Shown here: one piece after another, positions 1 through 5,422 of the stretch
How the letters are laid out: each line of letters opens with the position of its first letter
How positions within the stretch are numbered: the stretch's first letter is position 1
From: Candidatus Thorarchaeota archaeon
GTDB taxonomy: Archaea > Asgardarchaeota > Thorarchaeia > Thorarchaeales > Thorarchaeaceae
Direction: 5' to 3'
DNA length: 5,422 bases
Assembly (NCBI GenBank): GCA_016840825.1
Contig: JAEORN010000335.1
Coordinates: 1 to 5,422, forward strand
Notes under the pieces: generated by a model
What the model was told of the DNA's origin: nothing
Seen by the model: only the letters and a program-made list of their open reading frames with translations
Database searches by the model: none
Program-made: the position numbers and the translations under genes

Positions 1-229
1 CTTATCTACAAGGGTATCAAAGTTTACGCAAAATAGTAGTTTGTCATGTCAATCTCATACCCAAGGTTGGATCGAGAGATAGAGATCGAATGGAGAGATG
101 AATCCATGAGTATCAGGCACTATACTTGTTATGCATGCATTCAATCGCAATTGATGACAGCTATGCTGTTCTAATCTGTAGATTGAAGTAAAAATTGCGT
201 GATACATTCCATAGGTGTCATAAGTACAA
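1..229. other. Non-coding leader region upstream of the surface-protein gene
   Basis: No convincing gene is visible here. Frame 1 is open from the window edge to a TAG at 34-36 (LIYKGIKVYAK, then stop), which could be the tail of an upstream gene but is too short to judge. The stretch contains a purine-rich cluster, with GAGAGAT at 74-80 and 93-99, AGAGAT at 81-86, and ATCGA at 71-75 and 85-89. AT-rich stretches that could act as TATA elements occur around 118-127 (CACTATACTT) and 186-197, but neither is a strong match. The promoter of the following operon probably lies in this region; its exact position cannot be fixed by eye. Confidence 0.5.
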
Positions 230-2080
230 ATGAATGAACTTGAATTGCCTGGATTGGGCCGACGCGTGACATTATCTGCACTTGCTGCAATTCTACTTGT
301 TCTTATTACTGCAGTACCCATAGTTCTCTTCATTCCCATTCATCAATCACCAGCAGCTCAATTAGAACTGGTAGGTCCTTCCAATAGTACATCAGGACAG
401 ATAGTCACCTCTTCGCCAGAAGAAAGCTCAGAAATTGTCATAATTGAAAATACGACAATCAGTTCTCGAAGTTTTGGGTGGGAATCTAGCGGTTATTCGT
501 CTACCTATGACCCTCATAAAAACACACAGGAATATTTCGAGGAGTTCCAAACTGAACAGGGAACAGAATTCCTTGTGAAAGAGTGTTCTATTTCTATGGG
601 TCGTCTAGCGACATTACCATTCAGAGATTATGTTTCAGCAAACTATTCGTTTGATGTTGAAATCCTTGATGCTGGCTCTACTCCTGTGGAAATTGGTTGT
701 TATTTCTTCCCATTCGAAAGCTATCTCGATTTTCGTGTAGAGGAAACTCTGCTGGTTGGCGATAGCAAAAAGATCACATTAGAAATCCCAATAAGTGCAA
801 TGAAAAGTGAACTATCTGATTTCTGGTGTATTTCAGGGAATTTGATTATTAATATTCAGACTACTTCTACAGCTTTGATTCGCTTTTCATCATTATTGGG
901 AAAGGCTCAATCTGACTCACCTCTATCAGAATTGATTCTGGATATGGCGACACTGAATGGAGACAGCATCGATCAAGCCCTATCATTATTTCAACGCCAT
1001 GCCCCTGCTGTGAACCTCACTAGAAATGATGGGCTGAATCTGAGTGGACTTCTCTTCTCCAGCAGGCCGAATTTATCTATCTATATCAAACCCGGTAATT
1101 ATTCGAGCATTTCTGGACTCTATGGGTGGTTTAGTGGACTCAAGAATGAAACACAATCTTACTTCGAATTAGCATTAGATAATAGAATCACACTCAAGTG
1201 TAGGATTCCGATAATCAGAATATCTCTGAGTATTACGCCTCCGTCTATTATTGATAGTCTTTTCGTATCTTGGGACCAAGAGAATTCTGATTTCGATCAT
1301 AGTATCTATATTTCTTCATTAGTTCCTCCCTATCCCAAGTATCTCTATGTTCCAGCTCCAAATAATTCACTTCGCGTGTATGCTTCTTATGTCACTGGCT
1401 TTCTTGGTTCGTGGGTTGGGCATTCCTTCTCTACCGAAATCAATACATTGGGCAGCAGCGATATCCGTCTTATTATCACACTCCCATTCTTCTCTATCGC
1501 TGGGATCAATCTAACATCTGGCGAGCTATTCGTCATCATATTTCTAGTAGGACTGATATTTGGAACACTACTACAAAATGAAAGACTTAGTACACCCAAG
1601 TCTCGCGCTCATATCTTACATGACTCACGATTCTATGCAGTCCTTTTGTTGGTTCCAAGTATTATTCTTCCATGGTTTTCATATACTACGATTTTTGATG
1701 AAGCGCATCTGAGTCTCTTTGTTGCAATAGAACGAATAGATATCATGCTTCCACTATCCATTATGATACGAAGCTCACAAGGTGTTTCAGGATACCCCAT
1801 TTACGAAAACTACATCTGGCTTGAGAGTCCTACTCTCTTCTTTCTCTTTTGGCGTCCTCTTCGATCCGCGATATTGCGAATTGGTAGGACGAATCGTGGT
1901 AATTTCGATTTATGGTTCCTTCTTTGCATATTGTCACCGTTCTTGATAGGACTTTGTTATCTCCTAATTATACCCTATCAACTCTCAATACAAACAGGTA
2001 TGATATGTGCTGCAGCTTCTCCAACCTTATATTGTATTAGCGTCTTGATTCAGAGGTATAGAAAACGTAACACTGTTTAG
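230..2080 (+). CDS. Large membrane-anchored surface glycoprotein, function unknown
   Basis: This 616-aa protein is not recognised as a member of a named family. Residues 15-37 form a hydrophobic helix right after RR at 11-12, so it reads as a signal peptide or signal anchor. Residues ~45-425 are hydrophilic, beta-rich in character, and carry ten N-X-S/T sequons (N52, 74, 138, 262, 270, 281, 290, 306, 378, 427) plus four cysteines (C119, 157, 200, 324) that could form two disulfides. From ~431 the protein becomes strongly hydrophobic, with likely membrane helices at 431-448, 468-486, 560-583 and 588-608 and weaker candidates near 493-513 and 534-550; it ends in a basic tail (QRYRKR). All sequons precede this domain, which supports an extracellular location for the middle part. 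The start is fixed by an in-frame TAA at 221-223; a weak GGTG at 214-217 lies 12 nt upstream. The wHTH gene follows after 13 bp, so the two are probably co-transcribed. The C-terminal helices could make a membrane complex with that regulator; this is inference. Confidence 0.85.
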   Translation: MNELELPGLGRRVTLSALAAILLVLITAVPIVLFIPIHQSPAAQLELVGPSNSTSGQIVTSSPEESSEIVIIENTTISSRSFGWESSGYSSTYDPHKNTQEYFEEFQTEQGTEFLVKECSISMGRLATLPFRDYVSANYSFDVEILDAGSTPVEIGCYFFPFESYLDFRVEETLLVGDSKKITLEIPISAMKSELSDFWCISGNLIINIQTTSTALIRFSSLLGKAQSDSPLSELILDMATLNGDSIDQALSLFQRHAPAVNLTRNDGLNLSGLLFSSRPNLSIYIKPGNYSSISGLYGWFSGLKNETQSYFELALDNRITLKCRIPIIRISLSITPPSIIDSLFVSWDQENSDFDHSIYISSLVPPYPKYLYVPAPNNSLRVYASYVTGFLGSWVGHSFSTEINTLGSSDIRLIITLPFFSIAGINLTSGELFVIIFLVGLIFGTLLQNERLSTPKSRAHILHDSRFYAVLLLVPSIILPWFSYTTIFDEAHLSLFVAIERIDIMLPLSIMIRSSQGVSGYPIYENYIWLESPTLFFLFWRPLRSAILRIGRTNRGNFDLWFLLCILSPFLIGLCYLLIIPYQLSIQTGMICAAASPTLYCISVLIQRYRKRNTV

Positions 2081-2081
2081 G

Positions 2082-2086
2082 GGTGA
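2082..2086 (+). promoter_or_regulatory. Shine-Dalgarno site of the wHTH gene
   Basis: GGTGA lies 7 nt before the ATG at 2094, immediately after the TAG of the surface-protein gene. This matches the archaeal 16S anti-SD core and supports both the chosen start and translation of the second gene from a shared mRNA. Confidence 0.8.
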
Positions 2087-2093
2087 AATCAGG

Positions 2094-2552
2094 ATGCATC
2101 GATTCAAAGAGAAGAAAGACGATCTCCCAATTGCATTTCAGCTTGGTGAAACAACATGGAGAGTTCTGTTGTCACTTCTTAACCATAGAGTTTCTATCGG
2201 ACCTAGGGATTTAGCTAAGAAAATTGGCCTTAGCAGTCCAAGTGTTGCATTATATCATCTTGAGAAGCTTACAAAAATGAGCTTGGCTGAAAAGAATAAT
2301 CATGGTGAGTATTCAGTTCCTGAAAAGGCAGATCTAGGTTTCTTAGATAACTATCTGTTTTTTGAACATGGTTCATTACCAAGAATGGTTTTCTATGCAG
2401 TTTACATAACAGGTCTTTTGGTTGTGTATTCACTATCAATCCCTTTTGATTTTGGAGCGCATAATGTCATGGCAGTTGTCATCGCATTATCTGCTGCCGC
2501 ATTTTTCTGGATCGAAGTAATACGAAGTCGTCGACTGCTGAAAGGAGAGTAG
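2094..2552 (+). CDS. Membrane-tethered winged-helix transcriptional regulator
   Basis: This 152-aa protein has two parts. Residues ~15-78 look like an ArsR/MarR-type winged helix: a first helix at ~19-30 (ETTWRVLLSLLN), an HTH with RDLAKKIG at 38-45 followed by the recognition helix SPSVALYHLEKLTKM at 48-62, and a short wing (AEKNNHGEYSVP) at 65-76. Two hydrophobic segments follow at ~97-117 and ~123-142, separated by a short loop, and the protein ends in a basic cytoplasmic tail (RSRRLLKGE). The topology is therefore a cytoplasmic DNA-binding head with a membrane hairpin and both termini inside. There is no ligand-binding or kinase domain, so a signal would have to arrive through the membrane, plausibly from the surface protein encoded just upstream. 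The DNA-binding role is well supported by the fold pattern; the targets are unknown, with self-regulation of the operon a common possibility. The gene ends 20 bp from the oppositely oriented MFS gene. Confidence 0.85.
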   Translation: MHRFKEKKDDLPIAFQLGETTWRVLLSLLNHRVSIGPRDLAKKIGLSSPSVALYHLEKLTKMSLAEKNNHGEYSVPEKADLGFLDNYLFFEHGSLPRMVFYAVYITGLLVVYSLSIPFDFGAHNVMAVVIALSAAAFFWIEVIRSRRLLKGE

Positions 2553-2591
2553 ATTGTTCGGCCAAAACCGGATTATGTGTGGTCCCTTTTT
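2553..2591 (+). terminator. Possible termination zone at the convergent gene ends
   Basis: The wHTH stop codon (2550-2552) and the MFS stop codon (TTA on the plus strand, 2573-2575) face each other across 20 bp. The gap contains CGG CCAAAA CCG (2559-2570), a 3-bp stem too weak for an intrinsic hairpin. A T5 run at 2587-2591 on the plus strand, inside the 3' end of the MFS gene, could serve archaeal U-tract termination of the plus operon. On the minus strand only a T4 run (opposite A 2564-2567) follows the MFS stop. The evidence is thin. Confidence 0.25.
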
Positions 2592-3844
2592 CCTCCTGTT
2601 TCAGGTAGCAATGTCATTAGAATTGTGGCAATCCCAATAGCAATGAAGAGATACAAGATTGAATAGAGATAGGAATCTCCAACACGCAAGACCTCCAGGA
2701 TTATGGAACCTGTAAAACCTCCAAGATTTCCAAACCAGAATGCGACACCTGTACTAGCACCAGAGAGCTCAGGCCCCACTGAATCCAGCTCTTCAAGTAT
2801 GGACAATCCTAAGGGCATGACAGCAATCAGGAAGAATCCTAATACAGCTGACATGATGAAGGATAGTTCAAGAACTGTTGATGTTCCCAGAATGAGGACT
2901 GCCACTGAAGCAATTGCCAAGCAAACTACAATGAACGGTTTCCTCTTCTGCACCTTTTCAGATATTGCTGGTACACCTACGGCTCCGATGATACCTGCCA
3001 CTAGAAGGAGAATCATAACGATAGCTGGGCTTCCAAGTCCTGCAGTGACTGGTAGTCCGAGAGTCAATAGCAATTCCTCGAGTATCGCGGTTAATCCAAT
3101 AAATATACCAAATCCTGCAAAGAAGCCAAACGCGATGATCCAAACATTCCGGTCTCGAAGCATACCCTTGACACTTGGACTAGAGGTAACTGTCAATTCA
3201 ACATCTGGAGGGTGTGGAGGCTTGTCTCGTGCAATAGCGAAGAATAGCAGAGTAATTCCTATGGCAAGAATGGAATCCAAGGTGAGAATGGATAAGACAT
3301 TAGATTGAGCAAGTTCTGTCGTAAAGCCCACTTCTCCATAGAGCGGCGCTGTCCAGAGAAGCATGCTTAATGCTGTTCCAAGTAGCATGCCTAGAAGCAT
3401 AAACAAGGTGCTCACGCCGGTTGCTAAGGCTCGTTCTTGTCGTGGAAACCAATTCACACTCAGATATACAATGCAATTCTGAACCAAGACTGATCCAATT
3501 GAGAGACCGAATTGACATACAAAGATTAAGAGAAAGTCATTGATAACGAAGATTCGGAGTGTTCCAAATAGAGCTTGCAGAATGGCACCCAATCCTGCAA
3601 CAAACACAAGTCCTTTTTTATCCGCAAGGATTCCTACGGGGAGTGAAAGGATAATGAATGCCAGCGGCTGAGATGCTGTGAGCAAGACAACTCCCGGGTC
3701 TCCTATGGGAAGACCTAGGACTGGTGTGACTTCATTTCTAATGAGGGAAAAGACAAGCCACATCATCTGTCCGATTAGAAATACCAACCCAAATACAAGC
3801 AAGACTGCCCATCGATAGGTGTATACCTTGACTTCATCTGACAT
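2573..3844 (-). CDS. MFS transporter, 12 TM, FLVCR-like resemblance
   Basis: This is an integral membrane secondary transporter of the major facilitator superfamily, 423 aa from the preferred start. Twelve hydrophobic segments are visible (approximate residues 10-34, 51-73, 80-97, 102-127, 141-164, 184-205, 234-257, 270-291, 303-322, 326-349, 361-385, 391-413), with a long central loop at ~206-233 between the two six-helix halves. MFS motif A appears in the loop between helices 2 and 3 as GILADKKGL (71-79), and a degenerate copy (PAISEKVQKRKP) lies between helices 8 and 9. WFPRQERALATG after helix 4 (132-143) is typical of the superfamily. The opening YRWAVLLVFGLVFLIGQMMW recalls the FLVCR-like branch (haem or choline/ethanolamine carriers in animals), but the substrate cannot be read from sequence. 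An ATG 33 bases upstream (3877) would add MIIALVLEELK; it lacks an SD, whereas the ATG at 3844 has GAGGA 7 nt ahead. The gene lies 86 bp downstream of the kinase gene on the same strand, so the two may be co-transcribed. Confidence 0.9.
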   Translation of the reverse strand: MSDEVKVYTYRWAVLLVFGLVFLIGQMMWLVFSLIRNEVTPVLGLPIGDPGVVLLTASQPLAFIILSLPVGILADKKGLVFVAGLGAILQALFGTLRIFVINDFLLIFVCQFGLSIGSVLVQNCIVYLSVNWFPRQERALATGVSTLFMLLGMLLGTALSMLLWTAPLYGEVGFTTELAQSNVLSILTLDSILAIGITLLFFAIARDKPPHPPDVELTVTSSPSVKGMLRDRNVWIIAFGFFAGFGIFIGLTAILEELLLTLGLPVTAGLGSPAIVMILLLVAGIIGAVGVPAISEKVQKRKPFIVVCLAIASVAVLILGTSTVLELSFIMSAVLGFFLIAVMPLGLSILEELDSVGPELSGASTGVAFWFGNLGGFTGSIILEVLRVGDSYLYSILYLFIAIGIATILMTLLPETGGKRDHT

Positions 3845-3851
3845 CTTCAAT

Positions 3852-3856
3852 TCCTC
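3852..3856 (-). promoter_or_regulatory. Shine-Dalgarno site that selects the MFS start
   Basis: On the minus strand GAGGA lies 7 nt before the ATG at 3844-3842. The alternative in-frame ATG at 3877-3875 has no purine-rich match at a useful distance (CATCCTCAT precedes it), so the shorter protein is favoured. Confidence 0.65.
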
Positions 3857-3930
3857 AAGAACCAACGCGATTATCATATGAGGATGAAAGGTGCTAAAAT
3901 TAGTTGTGCCTCACATGGATTTTGAAATTT

Positions 3931-4923
3931 TCATCTATAGGGATTGAAGGTATGTTCAATATAGGGCAGATCCATCTCAATGCTACGGCGGTATTTTGCT
4001 AGGATCGCCTTGGTCTTCTCTGGGAGAACTTCGAATGATCCAGATCCAGCTAGATCGTAGTCCATATTGAATGCGTTGTAATGGATGAACTCAAAGAGTC
4101 TGAGCGCATAAGGGAGCTGTTCGATCCACGACTCATCAAGATGATTCTCTTCCTCATATCCATGCATGAAATGTTGTAGATAATAGTCTGCGAACTCTCG
4201 ATTTGACATATTGTTCGGTTTTTCCCAAATCGAGAATCCCAGTGCATTTGCGATATCAAATATGAAAAAACCATATACAGAGTCATCGAAATCCAAAACA
4301 GTAAGTCTTTCTCCATCCAGAAAGAGATTACCATGGTGTACATCCTGATGAATCAATCCAAATGACTCTCTATCCTGTGGGAGGTCTTTGAAATACTTCA
4401 TAGCTTGATCAAATCTCTCTAAGACTTTCGTTTGGTCTTTTGGAATCAAATCCCTAGACAGGTACTCATCATCATACCATTGAATCCTCCTCTGTACCTT
4501 TGGCTGATAGTCTTTTGTTAGAGAATGCAATTTTCCTACTGCTTTTCCCCATGTCCTGAATAGAGACTCTGAGAAATCCTCTCTCTTTACAAGATGTCCC
4601 TCAGCCCACCTGAAACAGACTACCGGAACTTCTCCTTGGTCTGTTTCAATTATTTCAAGGAGATTTTTTCGATTCGATGTGATAACTTCGACTACAGGAG
4701 CTCCATTCTTGCTCAAATAATCCAGCCAATCTATCTCCCCTCTAATTTCATCTATGGTCTTATGTCCTGGAGGGGTGACTCGAATGACTATTTTCCTTGT
4801 TGGGTCGCTACTCCCATACATATCATTTTCATATCCCCCTGATAGCTTCGTTAGGTCATCTGCTCGAATATCGTAGCATTTGGATGCTTCATGAAGAACA
4901 CTCTGTAGCCAATTATCATTCAT
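3931..4923 (-). CDS. APH-fold small-molecule kinase (phosphotransferase family)
   Basis: This 330-aa cytoplasmic enzyme belongs to the aminoglycoside/choline/homoserine kinase superfamily (Pfam APH type) and should transfer the gamma-phosphate of ATP to a small-molecule hydroxyl. Visible elements in order are: a nucleotide-loop segment LSGGYENDMYG (27-37); strand KIVIRVT (44-50), where R48 sits at the usual ATP-binding lysine position; the helix-C glutamate in GEIDWLDYL (E63); a hinge around VVCFRWAEG (101-109); catalytic loop HQDVHHGN (192-199) with base D194 and metal ligand N199; and metal-binding DFDD (211-214), the DFG equivalent, followed by FFIFDIANALGF. All key acidic residues are present, so the enzyme is probably active. 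Overall style (IDWLDYL, DFDDxxYGFFxFDIA) resembles phosphotransferases common in Firmicutes, so transfer from bacteria is possible. The length is normal for the family. The substrate is unknown; antibiotic resistance should not be assumed. The MFS gene follows on the same strand. The start has only a weak SD (GTGA, plus-strand 4930-4933) behind a TATA-like box. Confidence 0.9.
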   Translation of the reverse strand: MNDNWLQSVLHEASKCYDIRADDLTKLSGGYENDMYGSSDPTRKIVIRVTPPGHKTIDEIRGEIDWLDYLSKNGAPVVEVITSNRKNLLEIIETDQGEVPVVCFRWAEGHLVKREDFSESLFRTWGKAVGKLHSLTKDYQPKVQRRIQWYDDEYLSRDLIPKDQTKVLERFDQAMKYFKDLPQDRESFGLIHQDVHHGNLFLDGERLTVLDFDDSVYGFFIFDIANALGFSIWEKPNNMSNREFADYYLQHFMHGYEEENHLDESWIEQLPYALRLFEFIHYNAFNMDYDLAGSGSFEVLPEKTKAILAKYRRSIEMDLPYIEHTFNPYR

Positions 4924-4954
4924 TCTTATTCACACGCAAGTCTTAGTAATTGTC

Positions 4955-4961
4955 AAATAAA
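4955..4961 (-). promoter_or_regulatory. TATA-like box of the kinase gene
   Basis: On the minus strand TTTATTT is centred about 35 nt before the kinase ATG. With the usual archaeal spacing of ~25 nt to the transcription start, the mRNA would have a leader of roughly 10 nt, consistent with a leaderless or short-leader transcript and with the lack of a strong SD. No clear BRE is visible upstream. Confidence 0.35.
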
Positions 4962-5078
4962 GAACCGTTTTTACGCCAAAAAATGATTGGGATTGAGAAA
5001 CCTCTAAAAATGGGTCATTAATTTCTACAGCTAATGTAGTCGAAAGATTGAAAATCCCCCTTGTCTCTAGTCTTGGAT

Positions 5079-5085
5079 GGAGGAG
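5079..5085 (+). promoter_or_regulatory. Strong Shine-Dalgarno site of the 3'-edge gene
   Basis: GGAGGAG lies 5 nt before the ATG at 5091. It is the strongest ribosome-binding signal in the window and is the main support for calling the unrecognised open frame that follows a real gene. Confidence 0.8.
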
Positions 5086-5090
5086 TAAAG

Positions 5091-5422
5091 ATGGGCAAAT
5101 ATCTCCAATACATAAAGATTCCATACAGTTCTGATGAGGCTTCTCGGAGAATTATAGATTGGGTTAAAGAATCAAATGCTAGAATGAGAATCACGAAGAG
5201 ATTAAAGAATAACTTTCGCCTTGAGGGTAAAGTAGGTATCCCCCTCGTTTCTTCATATGATCTTACATTTGACCTGTCAATATACCGAGGTCAGATTCGA
5301 GCGGAATGTTGGATTGGTGGGGCATTGAAATCATCTATTTTGCCTAAGCTGAAACCTTCAGGTGATAGTTCTAGAAAAAGTGCTTGGAACATCTATCAAT
5401 CATTGGTAGGGTGCCTGATATA
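5091..5422 (+). CDS. Hypothetical protein, 3' truncated by window edge
   Basis: The frame stays open for 110 codons from ATG 5091 to the window edge with no stop, so this is the N-terminal part of a longer protein. I do not recognise the family. It begins MGKYLQYIKIPYSSDEA, followed by a likely helix RRIIDWVKESNARMRITKR (19-37), then a segment of alternating hydrophobic residues that looks like beta-strands (FRLEGKVGIPLVSS at 42-55, YDLTFDLSIYRGQIRAECWI at 56-75), then a basic Ser/Lys-rich linker (80-97) and a possible second helix from ~97 (SAWNIYQSLVGCLI). There is no signal peptide and no clear membrane helix, so it is probably cytoplasmic. The alpha/beta pattern could be a small-ligand or lipid-binding barrel, but nothing diagnostic is present. 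A strong SD and an independent promoter region support it as a real gene. It is divergent from the kinase gene, which may mean shared regulation but proves no functional link. Confidence 0.75.
   Translation, partial: MGKYLQYIKIPYSSDEASRRIIDWVKESNARMRITKRLKNNFRLEGKVGIPLVSSYDLTFDLSIYRGQIRAECWIGGALKSSILPKLKPSGDSSRKSAWNIYQSLVGCLI

Larger units (their letters stand above)
4924..5090. promoter_or_regulatory. Divergent intergenic region with promoters for both flanking genes
   Basis: This 167-bp region separates the kinase gene (minus) from the unrecognised gene starting at 5091 (plus), so it must contain at least the promoter for each unless either is read through. For the plus gene, candidate AT-rich elements are GAAACCTCTAAAAAT (4997-5011) and CGAAAGATTGAAAAT (5041-5055), the latter resembling a BRE followed by a TATA-like box. 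Between them sits a small inverted repeat, CTACA GCTAA TGTAG (5025-5039), of a size and position that could be an operator half-site pair. No coding potential was credited here. Confidence 0.5.

Noticed and set aside
1..36. Possible C-terminal tail of an upstream gene (LIYKGIKVYAK then TAG)
   Set aside because: Eleven codons at the window edge are not enough to tell a real gene end from a random open frame.
55..339. Minus-strand open frame of 94 codons overlapping the start of the surface-protein gene
   Set aside because: It overlaps the signal-anchor coding sequence, has no recognisable protein pattern and no convincing SD; it is a shadow.
2559..2570. CGG-CCAAAA-CCG as a hairpin terminator between convergent genes
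   Set aside because: The 3-bp stem is too short to be an intrinsic terminator; only a low-confidence termination zone is reported.
2703..3308. Plus-strand open frame of 201 codons antisense to the MFS gene
   Set aside because: It is rich in Pro, Ser, Thr, Arg and Asn as expected from the complement of hydrophobic membrane-protein codons, and the MFS reading on the opposite strand is far stronger.
3922..3933. TGAAATTTTCA palindrome at the end of the kinase gene
   Set aside because: AT-rich 5-bp arms around a single central base in an AT-rich gap are expected by chance, and no regulatory logic is evident.
3931..4923. Aminoglycoside resistance gene
   Set aside because: The catalytic motifs define only the superfamily, which includes many metabolic kinases; no resistance-specific signature was seen.
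4930..5124. Minus-strand open frame of 64 codons across the divergent intergenic region
   Set aside because: It overlaps the strong SD and start of the gene at 5091 and has no recognisable pattern; treated as chance.

Overview
The window is AT-rich and reads as archaeal. Two starts are preceded by archaeal-type Shine-Dalgarno sequences (GGTGA at 2082-2086 and GGAGGAG at 5079-5085). One start looks like a short-leader or leaderless transcript behind a TATA-like box. The first gene encodes a large N-glycosylation-rich surface protein next to a membrane-tethered winged-helix regulator, a combination common in archaea. An Asgard lineage such as Thorarchaeota, or another mesophilic euryarchaeal-type lineage, would fit, but this is an impression from protein style, not something the sequence proves. 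No rRNA, tRNA, CRISPR, insertion sequence or phage gene is visible.

Layout. Bases 1-229 are non-coding or hold only the last codons of an unseen upstream gene. A two-gene plus-strand operon follows. The first gene (230-2080) encodes a 616-aa membrane protein with an N-terminal signal anchor, a ~390-residue outside domain carrying ten N-X-S/T sequons and four cysteines, and a multi-helix C-terminal membrane domain. Thirteen bases later comes a 152-aa protein (2094-2552) with a winged-helix DNA-binding domain and a two-helix membrane hairpin. This operon converges, with a 20-bp gap, on a minus-strand pair: an APH-fold small-molecule kinase (4923 down to 3931), then a 12-helix MFS transporter (3844 down to 2573). 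A 167-bp divergent intergenic region separates the kinase from a plus-strand gene starting at 5091, which runs off the end of the window and is not recognised.

How the genes may work together. The first pair looks like a surface protein coupled to a membrane-bound transcription regulator, a possible sensor/regulator unit of unknown stimulus. The second pair looks like uptake (or efflux) plus phosphorylation of a small molecule. The MFS protein has sequence features reminiscent of the FLVCR-like branch, and the kinase belongs to the superfamily that includes choline/ethanolamine, homoserine and aminoglycoside kinases, so a transport-and-trap module is a testable guess. No well-characterised system is recognisable as a whole. 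The most interesting candidate novelties are the ectodomain/wHTH pair and the kinase/MFS pair.
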